From NCBI GenBank assembly GCA_900539915.1, contig UQDU01000027.1:1-29080 (forward strand): 29,080 nt of DNA, read 5' to 3'. Positions 8,183 through 16,426 of this stretch are shown here, one piece after another. How positions within the stretch are numbered: the stretch's first letter is position 1; every line of letters begins with the position of its first letter. The translations under genes were made by a program, and so were the position numbers. The notes under the pieces were generated by a model, which saw nothing but the letters and a program-made list of their open reading frames with translations, had not been told where the DNA came from and did not search any database. The DNA is from an uncultured Bacteroidales bacterium (GTDB lineage: Bacteria > Bacteroidota > Bacteroidia > Bacteroidales > Muribaculaceae).

Positions 8183-9577
8183 TTAGAGGTCTGAAGGCTC
8201 GGAGAGCACGCCGGTGATGGCTGTCGCTGCGGCTACGAGCGGTCCGGCGAGGATGGTGCGTGAGCCGGGACCCTGACGGCCTTCGAAATTGCGGTTGGAG
8301 GTGCTGACGGCGAGTTTGCCTTCGGGGATTTTGTCCTCGTTCATGGCCAGACATGCGGAGCAGCCGGGCTGGCGAAGTTCAAATCCGGCTTCGGCGAGTA
8401 TCTTGTCAAGCCCCTCGGCTTTGATCTGGTCGCTTACGAGCCATGAGCCGGGCACGAGCCATGCTGTGATGTTGTCGGCTTTCTTCCTGCCCTTGACTAT
8501 CTCGGCAAATGCGCGGAAGTCCTCGATGCGGCCATTGGTGCAGCTGCCCAGGAACACGTAGTCTACAGGTATGCCCTTGAGCTTCTGACCCTCATGGAAT
8601 CCCATGTAGGCCAGTGACTTCTCATAGCTCTGACGGCCGGTCTCGTCATCGCCCTCAAATGCAGGGATGGCATCGTTGATGCCCATGCCGAGTCCGGGGT
8701 TGGTGCCGTAGGTGATGCGCGGCTCGATGTCGGCGGCGTCAAAATTCACTTCGGTGTCAAACACGGCGTCTTCGTCGCTGTAGAGGGTCTTCCAGTAGGC
8801 GAGAGCCTTGTCCCACTCCTCGCCCCGGGGAGCGAACTCGCGACCCTTGACATACTCGAATGTGGTCTCGTCGGGGGCAATCATGCCTCCGCGGGCACCC
8901 ATCTCTATCGAGAGGTTGCACACGGTCATTCGTCCCTCCATCGAGAGGTTGCGTATGGCCTCACCTGCATATTCCACGAAGTAGCCGGTGGCTCCGCTGG
9001 TGGTCATCTTGGCTATTATATAGAGGGCTATGTCCTTGGCTGTAACGCCCGGACGCAGTTTGCCGTTGACATTGATGCGCATCTTCTTGGGCTTGGGCTG
9101 GAGGATGCACTGCGATGCGAGTACCATCTCCACCTCGCTGGTGCCGATACCGAATGCCACAGCCCCGAATGCTCCGTGGGTGGATGTGTGGCTGTCGCCG
9201 CACACTATGGTGTAGCCGGGGAGGGTCAGACCGTTTTCCGGGCCGATGACATGTATGATGCCGTTTTTGCGGTGGCCGAGACCGTAGAGTGTCACACCGA
9301 ACTCACGGGCGTTGCGTGTGAGGGTGTCTACCTGGTTGCGGCTCACAGGGTCAGCTATGGGCTGGTCCTGGTGCATGGTGGGTATGTTGTGGTCGGGAGA
9401 GCAGTAGGTGCGTTCGGGACGCATGACCTTGAGACCGCGCTGGCGAAGTCCTTCAAATGCCTGAGGCGAGGTCACCTCATGGCAGTAGTGGCGGTCGATA
9501 TAAAGCTGGTCGGGACCGTCTTCGATGTGGTTGACCACATGGGCATCCCAGATTTTGTCAAACAATGTCTTTGCCAT
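8183..9577 (-). CDS. leuC: 3-isopropylmalate dehydratase large subunit
   Basis: Catalytic, [4Fe-4S]-containing subunit of isopropylmalate isomerase (aconitase family), acting with LeuD. It has 464 residues against 466 in E. coli, so it is complete. The N-terminus MAKTLFDKIWDAHVV is typical. CGDSHTSTHGAFG (126-138) and the three cluster cysteines are present: Cys346 in FLGSCTNGR, and Cys406 and Cys409 in PGCSACL. The start at 9577 lies 44 bases after the leuA stop and the gene ends 33 bases before leuD, so it is inside the leu operon. Confidence 0.97.
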   Translation of the reverse strand: MAKTLFDKIWDAHVVNHIEDGPDQLYIDRHYCHEVTSPQAFEGLRQRGLKVMRPERTYCSPDHNIPTMHQDQPIADPVSRNQVDTLTRNAREFGVTLYGLGHRKNGIIHVIGPENGLTLPGYTIVCGDSHTSTHGAFGAVAFGIGTSEVEMVLASQCILQPKPKKMRINVNGKLRPGVTAKDIALYIIAKMTTSGATGYFVEYAGEAIRNLSMEGRMTVCNLSIEMGARGGMIAPDETTFEYVKGREFAPRGEEWDKALAYWKTLYSDEDAVFDTEVNFDAADIEPRITYGTNPGLGMGINDAIPAFEGDDETGRQSYEKSLAYMGFHEGQKLKGIPVDYVFLGSCTNGRIEDFRAFAEIVKGRKKADNITAWLVPGSWLVSDQIKAEGLDKILAEAGFELRQPGCSACLAMNEDKIPEGKLAVSTSNRNFEGRQGPGSRTILAGPLVAAATAITGVLSEPSDL

Positions 9578-9621
9578 GTATCTGTCTGTGTAGTGTTGTG
9601 TTGGTTTTGATTTCGTGATGA

Positions 9622-11118
9622 TTAGCGCACAAATTTGTTGATGGCGTCAAGGAAGGCTTCGGCTGATGCGGCCACTATGTCGGTATTGGCCGAGAATCCG
9701 TTGTAGTGTGCGCCTTCGTACTCGACGGTCATATGCACTTTGCCGACATCGTTGCTGCCCTTGTTGATGGCCTGGATGAGGAATTCCTTCAGGAGCATCT
9801 TGCGGCGTATGATGAGCTTGATGGCGTTGATGGCTGCATCCACGGGGCCGTTGCCTGATGCGGCGGCCTCGAATTTTTCGCCGGCGATATCAAGTCCCAC
9901 GCTGGCCACAGAGCGTATGCCGACGCCTGAGGTGACTTGCAGGAAGTCGAGCTTTATGCGGCTGCGGGCTTTATGGTGCTCGCCGGCGAGCATGAGCACA
10001 TCGTCATCGTTGATTTCCTTCTTGCGGTCGGCCAGCTTGAGAAACTGCTCGTAGGCCTTGTCAAGCGCTTCCGGTTCGAGGTTGATGCCGAGTGTGTGCA
10101 GACGGTGCTTGAGGGCTGCGCGTCCGCTTCGGGCTGTGAGCACTATGGAGTTTTCATCAACGCCAACATCCTTGGGGTCGATGATTTCGTAGCTTTCGCG
10201 GTTTTTCAGCACGCCGTCCTGGTGGATGCCCGAAGAGTGGGCGAAAGCGTTGCGGCCCACGATGGCTTTGTTGGGCTGCACGGGCATGTTCATCAGCGAT
10301 GACACCATGCGGCTTGTGGATGCTATCTTGGTGGCGTTGATATTGGTGTCTATGCCAAGTTCCTTATGGGAGCGGAGGGTCATCACCACCTCTTCAAGGG
10401 CTGTGTTGCCGGCGCGTTCGCCTATGCCGTTGATGGTGACTTCGACCTGGCGTGCGCCGTTGATGACACCCATGACGGTGTTGGCCGTGGCCATGCCGAG
10501 GTCATTGTGGCAGTGGGTGGAGAGTATCGCCTTGTCGATATTGCTGACGTGCTCCATGAGATAGCGTATCTTGGCTCCGTATTCCTCCGGCAGACAGTAA
10601 CCTGTGGTGTCGGGGATATTGACCACGGTGGCTCCGGCAGCGATGACGGCTTCCACGACGCGGGCGAGGTACTCGTTGTCGGTACGTCCGGCGTCCTCGC
10701 AGTAGAACTCTACGTCGTCGACAAACTTGCGTGCATAGGCCACGGCGGCTACTCCGCGCTCGAGGATGTCTTCGCGGTTGGAGTTGAACTTGTATTTGAT
10801 GTGGGAGTCGCTGGTGCCGATGCCTGTGTGTATGCGCTTGCGCTTGGCATATTGCAGGGCTTCGGCAGCTACGCGGATGTCATTTTCCACGGCGCGTGTC
10901 AGTGCGCAGATTGTCGGCCAGGTCACGGCCTTGGATATTTCCACTACGGAGTTGAAATCTCCGGGACTTGACACGGGGAATCCGGCTTCGATCACATCTA
11001 CTCCGAGGGCTTCGAGGGCCTTGGCCACTTCGATTTTCTCTACGGTGTTAAGCTGGCATCCCGGCACCTGCTCGCCGTCACGCAGAGTGGTGTCGAATAT
11101 ATACAGTCGGTCGCTCAT
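9622..11118 (-). CDS. leuA: 2-isopropylmalate synthase
   Basis: Condenses acetyl-CoA with 2-oxoisovalerate, the first committed step of leucine synthesis. It has 498 residues (E. coli 523). The catalytic TIM barrel begins with DTTLRDGEQVPG (Arg13, metal ligand Asp14), has metal histidines at 202 and 204 (THCHNDLGMA), then NGIGERAGNTALEE. The C-terminal part (about 375-498) is the LeuA allosteric dimer domain that binds leucine in the family (TSGVGIRSVASVGL, ASGNGPVDAAINA). It is the first gene of the leftward operon leuA-leuC-leuD-synthase-leuB. A good promoter lies about 120 bases upstream, and the leader between them holds no obvious leucine-rich leader peptide. Confidence 0.96.
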   Translation of the reverse strand: MSDRLYIFDTTLRDGEQVPGCQLNTVEKIEVAKALEALGVDVIEAGFPVSSPGDFNSVVEISKAVTWPTICALTRAVENDIRVAAEALQYAKRKRIHTGIGTSDSHIKYKFNSNREDILERGVAAVAYARKFVDDVEFYCEDAGRTDNEYLARVVEAVIAAGATVVNIPDTTGYCLPEEYGAKIRYLMEHVSNIDKAILSTHCHNDLGMATANTVMGVINGARQVEVTINGIGERAGNTALEEVVMTLRSHKELGIDTNINATKIASTSRMVSSLMNMPVQPNKAIVGRNAFAHSSGIHQDGVLKNRESYEIIDPKDVGVDENSIVLTARSGRAALKHRLHTLGINLEPEALDKAYEQFLKLADRKKEINDDDVLMLAGEHHKARSRIKLDFLQVTSGVGIRSVASVGLDIAGEKFEAAASGNGPVDAAINAIKLIIRRKMLLKEFLIQAINKGSNDVGKVHMTVEYEGAHYNGFSANTDIVAASAEAFLDAINKFVR

Positions 11119-11516
11119 AAAATAGAACTATCTTTTTTTACCTTATAATATCAGGCAGGGCGCAGATAAAGCGCTATGCCTTATGTTAATTAGCTTGTTA
11201 CATATCCCGTTGTACCATCGGGTGTGATGAGGATTTGCAAAGGTATAAATAATAATTGAAGTGCACAACAATCTTATAGCAGTTGCGCGGAGTTTGATTG
11301 TGATATGTAATCATTTTGCGCGAAAATCATTTCGGAGTGTAAGTGCCGTGCTCCTCTTTTAACTAAAAAATATGTTGTACAACACAAAAATCATCCAAAT
11401 GTGCATGGTCGGATACTCATATATTAAAAACAAATAATTGCAGAAATATTTCCGTAATTCAAAATCATAGATTATATTTGCGCCGATAATATATCAAATC
11501 TAATGCTACAACAGAT
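11119..11516. other. Divergent intergenic region between leuA and the biotin carboxyltransferase
   Basis: 398 bases with no gene. Besides the leu promoter it holds a perfect 12-base palindrome, TGTTGTACAACA (11373-11384). The half-site GTTGTAC recurs at 11209-11215 in the leuA leader. On the + strand TATATTTG at 11473-11480 is a plausible -7 box for the carboxyltransferase, about 37 bases before its ATG; its -33 box is poor. The palindrome is a candidate operator shared by both transcripts. Confidence 0.5.
11238..11268 (-). promoter_or_regulatory. Promoter of the leu operon
   Basis: On the minus strand TTG (11266-11268) is followed after exactly 20 bases by TACCTTTG (11238-11245), matching the Bacteroidetes -33/-7 pattern. 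This gives a leader of roughly 110 bases to leuA. The leader contains a CCCG/CGGG hairpin and a GGCA..GCGC / GCGC..TGCC hairpin (about 11156-11182), without a following T-run. Confidence 0.65.
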
Positions 11517-13403
11517 ATGATGGAACAACGAAATCTGAAAATCCGTGACCTGACACTGCGTGACGGCCAGCAATCGCTATTCGCCACACGTATGACACAG
11601 CAGACCATTGACCGCCTGCTCCCTTACTATGAAAATGCAGGCTTCTATATAATGGAAGTGTGGGGCGGAGCTGTGCCCGACTCGGTGATGAGGTATCTCG
11701 ATGAATCTCCATGGACACGTCTGCGCACTATCAGCGAGGCCATGAAAGGCAAATCGCTGCTGTCGGCACTTTCACGTGGACGCAACCTGTTTGGATACGT
11801 GCCTTATCCCAATTCCGTACTTGAGGGTTTCTATAAGGAGGCGATTAAAAACGGCCTCAACGTGATGCGTATATTCGACGCGCTTAATGATATAGACAAT
11901 GTCAAGGACTCCATACGCATGATCAACGAGCTCGGCGGCATTGCCGACGGCGCGGTGTGCTATACTGTCGACCCCAAGGAGGAAGCTCCGCAGCCGTCAG
12001 GCTTCGGCTCCAAGCTCAAGGCTCTCTTCGGCTCCAAGCCTGCGGGTCCGCGCAAGATATTCACTGACGAGTATTTCGTCAGCAAAGCCAAGGAGATGGA
12101 AGCTCTCGGTGCGAAAATCATCACGCTCAAGGACATGGCCGGCCTGGTCAATCCTCTGCGTGCTGCATCGATTATCTCTCGCCTCAAGGCAGAGCTTAAG
12201 GTGCCTGTGGATTTCCACACCCACTGCACCCCGGGCTACGGTCTGGCTTCGTCGGTGATGGCTATCATCAACGGCGTGGATATTCTGGACACCAACATAT
12301 GGTGGTTTGGCGGCGGTTCGGCTGCTCCGGCCATAGAGCTTGTGTATGTTTTTGCCAAGAAACTCGGTGTCAATGTGGAGGTCAACATGGAGGCTGTCGG
12401 TCAGATACGCAAAGAGCTGCTTGAGGCTCGCAAGGCTCTCAAGGAGTTTGACCTCGCCAAGCAGATGCCCAAGGAGTTTGACCCTCTGACTGATAAGCTC
12501 CCGGCTGAAATCGATGCTCTGTTTGATACAGCCATCGAGGCCGCCAAGAAAGGCGATGAACAGGGCTTGCTTGACGCATGCCACGCTATTGAGGATTATT
12601 TCGGATTCCCCAAGCCCAACCAGCTTGTCAAGGAGGCCGAAGTGCCGGGCGGCATGTACAGCAACATGGTGGCGCAGCTCAAGGCTCTCGGTGCGAGCGA
12701 GCTGCTTGACGATGCCATGGCTCTGATTCCCAAGGTGCGCCGTGATGCCGGCCTTGTGCCTCTCGTCACTCCTACGAGCCAGATTGTGGGCAGTCAGGCT
12801 GTGAGTCTGGCTCTTGACCGCAAGAAGGGCAACAAGGACTACAGCAATCCGTCAAACCAGTTCATATCTCTCATCAAAGGTGAGTATGGTCACACTCCTG
12901 TAGCCGTTGACCCTGCTTTCCGCGAGATGATTACAGGCAGCCCCGTAGAAAAGGCCTACGATGTCTCATCATACAAGAAACCTGACAACCCTGTGCTTGA
13001 GGAGTTTGGCGGTGTGAAGCTCGCAGCCAATGATGAGGAGTATCTGCTTCTCGAACTGCTCCCGTCGGTTGCTGTCAACTTCCTGAAAAACCGCCGTCGC
13101 GAGGAATATGAAGCTCAGCATGCGGCAGAAATCAAGGAGGCCCAGGAGGCTGCTGCCAAGGCCGAGGAGGCCGCCATTCCTGTGACCGGTCCGACCATCT
13201 CCGCTCCTATGGGTGGCAAAATCATATCGGTCAATGTCAAACCGGGCCAGAAGGTCAAGAAGGGCGACGTGGTGCTCGTATATGAGGCCATGAAGATGGA
13301 AAATGATGTCGAGGCACCTGCCGACGGAGTAGTGAAGCGTCTGTTTGTGGATGTTAACGATGTTATAGGCACTGACGCTCTGCTCATCGAGTTTGAGGGC
13401 TGA
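11517..13403 (+). CDS. Biotin-dependent carboxyltransferase (oxaloacetate decarboxylase alpha / pyruvate carboxylase subunit B type)
   Basis: Transfers carboxyl groups between oxaloacetate/pyruvate and biotin. The N-terminal carboxyltransferase TIM barrel starts with RDLTLRDGQQS (Asp16 metal ligand). It carries Lys205 in TLKDMAGL, expected to be carboxylated, and metal histidines 234 and 236 in VDFHTHCTPGYG. The conserved PYC/OADA domain follows (EVPGGMYSNMVAQL, LVPLVTPTSQIVG). An Ala/Glu-rich linker (about 535-560) leads to a biotin carboxyl carrier domain with EAMKMEND; Lys593 is the expected biotin attachment site. A polar insertion (about 160-185, PKEEAPQPSGFGSKLKALFG) sits before the KDMAG strand. 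No beta/gamma sodium-pump subunits and no biotin carboxylase lie next to it, so whether it acts as decarboxylase, pyruvate carboxylase or transcarboxylase subunit cannot be decided here. ATG at 11517 is followed by a second ATG at 11520. Confidence 0.88.
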   Translation: MMEQRNLKIRDLTLRDGQQSLFATRMTQQTIDRLLPYYENAGFYIMEVWGGAVPDSVMRYLDESPWTRLRTISEAMKGKSLLSALSRGRNLFGYVPYPNSVLEGFYKEAIKNGLNVMRIFDALNDIDNVKDSIRMINELGGIADGAVCYTVDPKEEAPQPSGFGSKLKALFGSKPAGPRKIFTDEYFVSKAKEMEALGAKIITLKDMAGLVNPLRAASIISRLKAELKVPVDFHTHCTPGYGLASSVMAIINGVDILDTNIWWFGGGSAAPAIELVYVFAKKLGVNVEVNMEAVGQIRKELLEARKALKEFDLAKQMPKEFDPLTDKLPAEIDALFDTAIEAAKKGDEQGLLDACHAIEDYFGFPKPNQLVKEAEVPGGMYSNMVAQLKALGASELLDDAMALIPKVRRDAGLVPLVTPTSQIVGSQAVSLALDRKKGNKDYSNPSNQFISLIKGEYGHTPVAVDPAFREMITGSPVEKAYDVSSYKKPDNPVLEEFGGVKLAANDEEYLLLELLPSVAVNFLKNRRREEYEAQHAAEIKEAQEAAAKAEEAAIPVTGPTISAPMGGKIISVNVKPGQKVKKGDVVLVYEAMKMENDVEAPADGVVKRLFVDVNDVIGTDALLIEFEG

Positions 13404-13434
13404 CGCAAACTGCCTGACAGTCCTCAGCAGTCAC

Positions 13435-13502
13435 GTATAGTAAGGTCGTATAATTCTTATAAGACTTATAAAACTTATAAGAATTATGCGACCTTACTGT
13501 AT
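13435..13502. repeat. Long near-perfect hairpin (25-base arms)
   Basis: The left arm 13439-13463 and right arm 13474-13498 are reverse complements at 24 of 25 positions, and the mismatch can form a G-U pair. The stem extends a few more pairs outward. The loop is ACTTATAAAA, and CTTATAA occurs three times in the centre. There is no T-run after it, so it is not a standard terminator. It lies just after the carboxyltransferase stop and may protect the 3' end or be an intergenic palindrome. Confidence 0.75.
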
Positions 13503-13527
13503 CTGATCGCTTACACCCATATGATAT

Positions 13528-13562
13528 AAAAAACTGGTGGCATCTCACGATGCCACCAGTTT
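13528..13562 (-). terminator. Strong terminator hairpin between convergent genes
   Basis: AAACTGGTGGCAT (13531-13543) and ATGCCACCAGTTT (13550-13562) form a perfect 13-base-pair stem with the six-base loop CTCACG. Read leftward the stem is followed by a run of six T, a classic terminator for minus-strand transcripts. Read rightward the T-run is short, but the hairpin may also stop the carboxyltransferase transcript. Confidence 0.85.
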
Positions 13563-13646
13563 ATCATAATCTACAATCTATAAAAACATATATATTTTTG
13601 GAAAAATGCTCTCAAAGCAGTAGTATCAATAATCCTTCTTGCTTTG
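13528..13646 (-). ncRNA. Candidate small RNA between SPOR gene and terminator
   Basis: A promoter (13653-13683, minus) and an intrinsic terminator (13528-13562) bracket about 120 bases that contain no open frame of note. The predicted RNA begins near 13646. CAAAGCA and TGCTTTG (plus strand 13613-13619 with 13640-13646) can form a 7-base-pair stem, an AT-rich middle follows, and it ends with the perfect terminator stem. It lies directly downstream of the SPOR lipoprotein stop, so it could also be its 3' UTR carrying a promoter of its own. I do not recognise it as a named RNA. Confidence 0.45.
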
Positions 13647-13652
13647 TAGTTA

Positions 13653-13683
13653 CAAAGTTAACGGAAATTTCTGTAAAAATCAA
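13653..13683 (-). promoter_or_regulatory. Promoter pointing into a gene-free interval
   Basis: On the minus strand TTG (13681-13683) and TAACTTTG (13653-13660) are separated by exactly 20 bases. This is the same geometry and the same -7 octamer as the pckA promoter. It has no coding gene downstream before the strong terminator at 13562-13528. Confidence 0.6.
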
Positions 13684-13725
13684 AAAAATTATTGTTAATA
13701 AATCATAAATAATACATTTCGGCTC

Positions 13726-14310
13726 TCAATATGCCCTTTGGGCCGGCTGTATGACTGTCGGAAAGGGTGCTTTCAGGAGCAATCGTTTGTCGGCCTTTAT
13801 TGAATCGAGCTGCCTGAGGGCGGCTTCGGGGCTGCTGACTGTATCGGCAGCTACGAAATAGCGTGGCTCCGAGCTTTGAAACACCATGGCGTGGGCGTAG
13901 CCGTAGCCTTGAAGCCGTGTGCACATCTCCCGGGCGTTGAAGCGTTGCTTGAATTGCCCTACTATGATGCAGTATGGCTTGGCCGACGGCGACGGACGTC
14001 CCGGAGTGGCATGGGTAGGCGTGGTTTTGGGCTGGGCAGCAGAGGCTGAAGTTTTGTCAACAGCAGGGCGTATCCACTCTATGCGGTATTGCAGGGTGCT
14101 GTCGCCGATGTGGGTCACGACCGGACGTCCGCCTGTCTGCATAGCCGCACGGGCCACGGAGTCAAGATACTCGTCCTCGCCTGTGTGACGGGCTTTGATG
14201 GTGGTCTCATAAGCCTCGCGGTAATGCTTCTCCGACGGCTTGCAGCCGGTGGAGATGCTTGCGGCCAGTGATATGGCACACGCCAGTATAGTAAGGTGGT
14301 GTTTTTTCAA
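13726..14310 (-). CDS. SPOR-like domain lipoprotein
   Basis: A small envelope protein of about 194 residues. From a TTG start at 14310 it reads MKKHHLTILACAISLAASISTGC, a lipoprotein signal peptide with lipobox STGC. The alternative ATG at 14424 lies inside the palindromic repeat and would put 38 unrelated residues before the signal, so I reject it. The middle is Ser/Pro/Thr-rich (residues about 85-115, ASAAQPKTTPTHATPGRPSP). The C-terminal 75 residues (PYCIIVGQFKQRFNAREMCTRL..GYAHAMVFQ..PRYFVAAD) have the SPOR pattern, a domain that binds denuded peptidoglycan at division sites in characterised members. Probably monocistronic. The TTG start is inferred; experimental N-terminal data would settle it. 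Confidence 0.72.
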   Translation of the reverse strand: MKKHHLTILACAISLAASISTGCKPSEKHYREAYETTIKARHTGEDEYLDSVARAAMQTGGRPVVTHIGDSTLQYRIEWIRPAVDKTSASAAQPKTTPTHATPGRPSPSAKPYCIIVGQFKQRFNAREMCTRLQGYGYAHAMVFQSSEPRYFVAADTVSSPEAALRQLDSIKADKRLLLKAPFPTVIQPAQRAY

Positions 14311-14394
14311 AATGCCTGTTTGTGATTGTTTTGTAGCTATTAAGGACTGCGGTTTGCGCCACTGACTTAAGCAGTCGTAGATACTTGAATAGCG

Positions 14395-14566
14395 TTCATA
14401 TGTAGTAGGGACATGCCATGGCATGTCGCCTCAAGCCATGCTAATGATGGGTGTCTCGTTAGCAGACATGCCATGGCATGTCCCTACTACGATGTGTGCA
14501 TTCCTTAAGTTAGTGACATTGTGCCATGGCATGTTCCCTACACTACGGGGGGTGCGATTCCTTAAG
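14395..14566. repeat. Cluster of three palindromic interspersed repeats
   Basis: Three further copies of the unit seen at 1-100. Cores are at 14410-14427 and 14465-14482 (both exact GACATGCCATGGCATGTC) and around 14522-14533 (shortened, TGCCATGGCATG). The second copy continues CCCTACTACGATGTGTGC and ATTCCTTAAGTTAGTGACA, matching the window-start copy closely. The first is flanked on its left by the inverted TGTAGTAGGG, so copies occur in both orientations. The last copy's ATTCCTTAAG touches the stop codon of the neopullulanase gene. Confidence 0.8.
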
Positions 14567-16426
14567 TCAGTTTTCGAGGATGTACATCTCGCGCGGTGCG
14601 AAGGTCATCTCGGGTGTGATGGTGACTTTCTTGCCGGTGAGCATGTCGGTGAGCGTCGTGCCGTAGGGGAGGATTTCGGCAGTCTGCTCCATGTTCATGG
14701 TCTTGGGGGCGTCGTTGCCGTTCATCATCACTACGACCTGCTTGTCGCCGAGACGACGCTCATACACATACACACCCTGCTGGGGCATGAAATGTTTGAG
14801 GGAGCCTTTGGCCACCACATCGTTGCCCTTGCGCCAGTTGAGCACCTTGCGCATGAAGTCGAGTGCTTCTTTCTGCTTGTCAGAGAGGCCTTCGCCGGTG
14901 AACACGTTGACATCCTTGTCGCCGGGGAAACCTCCGGGCATGTCCTTGCGTATATAGCCGTCGCTGCCCTCCTTCGAGCCGTTCATAAGGATTTCGGTGC
15001 CGTAATAGAGCTGCGGTATGCCGCGTGTGGTGAGCAGGAACGCTATGGCCTGTTTCCACCATCCGAGGTTTTCAGGCTCTTCGAGCAGGAAGCGGTCGGT
15101 GTCATGGTTGTCAAGGAATGTCAGAATCTTCGAGGGGTTGGGGAAGAGGTAGTCAAGGGCCAGATGGTCATACATCTCGTTGAGGCCGTTCCATGGGTCG
15201 GTCTGGGATGAGAACGCATTGCGAGCCTTGAGTGACAGCACGAAGTCCATGACTGTCTCCAGCTCCGAATCGCCGTGGGGATTTACCTTCGAGCCTCTCT
15301 GCCAGTAAGCCTCTCCGCCTTCGGTGCCGTACCAGCATTCGCCCACTATATTGAAGAAGGGATATTCCTTGCGTACGTCGCGCAGCCACTGTGCCATGGC
15401 CTTGAAGTCGGCATAGGGGTGTGTATCCATGCGTATGCCGTCTATCTTGGCGTCCTCAATCCACCAGATGGAGTTCTGTGTGAGGTATTTTGCAAGATGC
15501 TTGTTGCGCTGGTTGAGGTCGGGCATGGCTTCGACAAACCATCCGTCCACGGTGCGGCTGTAGTCATAGTCGCTCACATAGGGGTCATGTACGGTGGAGA
15601 GGCGGTAGTTGGTCTGGATATAGTTGTCGGAATTGTTGTACCAGTCGGCTGAGGGTGCATCCTTGCGCCATGGGTGGTTGGAGCCGGAGTGGTTGAATAT
15701 CATGTCCATAACCACCTTGATGCCGCGTTTGTGGGCTTCTTCGATGAATGCTTTCCACTCCTCGTTGGTGCCGAAGCGCGGATCTATGCGGTAGTAGTTG
15801 GTGGTGGCATAGCCGTGGTATGAGCCGCCGGGCATGTCGTTTTCAAGCACCGGGCACACCCATACGGCAGTGACTCCGAGAGAGTCTATATAATCAAGGT
15901 GTTTTTGCAGTCCGCCGATGTTGCCTCCGTGACGGGCGTTAGGGTCGTTGCGGTCGGCGGTGATGGGGTAGTCGAGGTCTTTGACAGCCTTGTCCTCTTT
16001 GCGTCCGTCAGAAGCGAAGCGGTCAGGCATGACCAGATACAATACGTCCGACGAGTCAAAGCCTTTGTAGTCCTCGGGCGCCTTGGTGCGGGCTTTAAGC
16101 TCGTAGGGGAGGGTCAGGGACTTTTTGCCATCCTTGAATTTCAGGTCCATGGTGCCCGGCTTTGCATCCTTGCCTATGGCGAGATAGAGCAGCATGTAGT
16201 TAGGGCTTTCAAGTCTGACCTGTTCGGCTAAACGTACATCGGGATAATCTACTGTGACAAGGCTGTTGCCTATGTCTTTGCCATGTACCATTACTTGCAG
16301 CGTGTCTTGCTGCATGCCGGTCCACCAATAGGGCGGTTCCACACGGTCTATCGAGAGATTGGCTGCAGAGCAAAGTCCGGCGGTTGACAAGGCCGCGCAT
16401 GCGAGGGATGTAAGAAACTTTTTCAT
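14567..16426 (-). CDS. SusA-like neopullulanase / cyclomaltodextrinase (GH13)
   Basis: Hydrolyses alpha-glucan oligosaccharides, probably in the periplasm as SusA does in Bacteroides. The start at 16426 gives MKKFLTSLACAALSTAGLCSA, a signal peptide, and a 619-residue protein (SusA 617); a start at 16558 would place 44 extra residues before the signal. An N-terminal cyclomaltodextrinase-type beta domain (about 22-112) precedes the GH13 barrel. The four conserved regions are intact: DMIFNH (241-246), GIRMDTHPY with nucleophile Asp334, VGECW with acid/base Glu363, and FLDNHD with Asp442. A C-terminal all-beta domain ends in APREMYILEN. No SusC/D genes adjoin it. A TACCTTTG box (16504-16511, minus) is a likely promoter element, and an array of phased repeats lies upstream of that. 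The stop codon abuts an interspersed repeat. Confidence 0.93.
   Translation of the reverse strand: MKKFLTSLACAALSTAGLCSAANLSIDRVEPPYWWTGMQQDTLQVMVHGKDIGNSLVTVDYPDVRLAEQVRLESPNYMLLYLAIGKDAKPGTMDLKFKDGKKSLTLPYELKARTKAPEDYKGFDSSDVLYLVMPDRFASDGRKEDKAVKDLDYPITADRNDPNARHGGNIGGLQKHLDYIDSLGVTAVWVCPVLENDMPGGSYHGYATTNYYRIDPRFGTNEEWKAFIEEAHKRGIKVVMDMIFNHSGSNHPWRKDAPSADWYNNSDNYIQTNYRLSTVHDPYVSDYDYSRTVDGWFVEAMPDLNQRNKHLAKYLTQNSIWWIEDAKIDGIRMDTHPYADFKAMAQWLRDVRKEYPFFNIVGECWYGTEGGEAYWQRGSKVNPHGDSELETVMDFVLSLKARNAFSSQTDPWNGLNEMYDHLALDYLFPNPSKILTFLDNHDTDRFLLEEPENLGWWKQAIAFLLTTRGIPQLYYGTEILMNGSKEGSDGYIRKDMPGGFPGDKDVNVFTGEGLSDKQKEALDFMRKVLNWRKGNDVVAKGSLKHFMPQQGVYVYERRLGDKQVVVMMNGNDAPKTMNMEQTAEILPYGTTLTDMLTGKKVTITPEMTFAPREMYILEN

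Noticed and set aside
11119..11237. Leucine attenuator with leader peptide before leuA
   Set aside because: The leader has small hairpins, but no leucine-rich short frame and no hairpin followed by a T-run.
14310..14424. ATG at 14424 as the start of the SPOR lipoprotein
   Set aside because: It lies inside the interspersed repeat and puts 38 unrelated residues before a clear lipoprotein signal peptide; TTG at 14310 fits better.
14423..15211. 262-residue plus-strand frame starting in the repeat cluster
   Set aside because: It is antisense to the C-terminal half of the SusA-like enzyme and starts with repeat sequence; no domain is seen.
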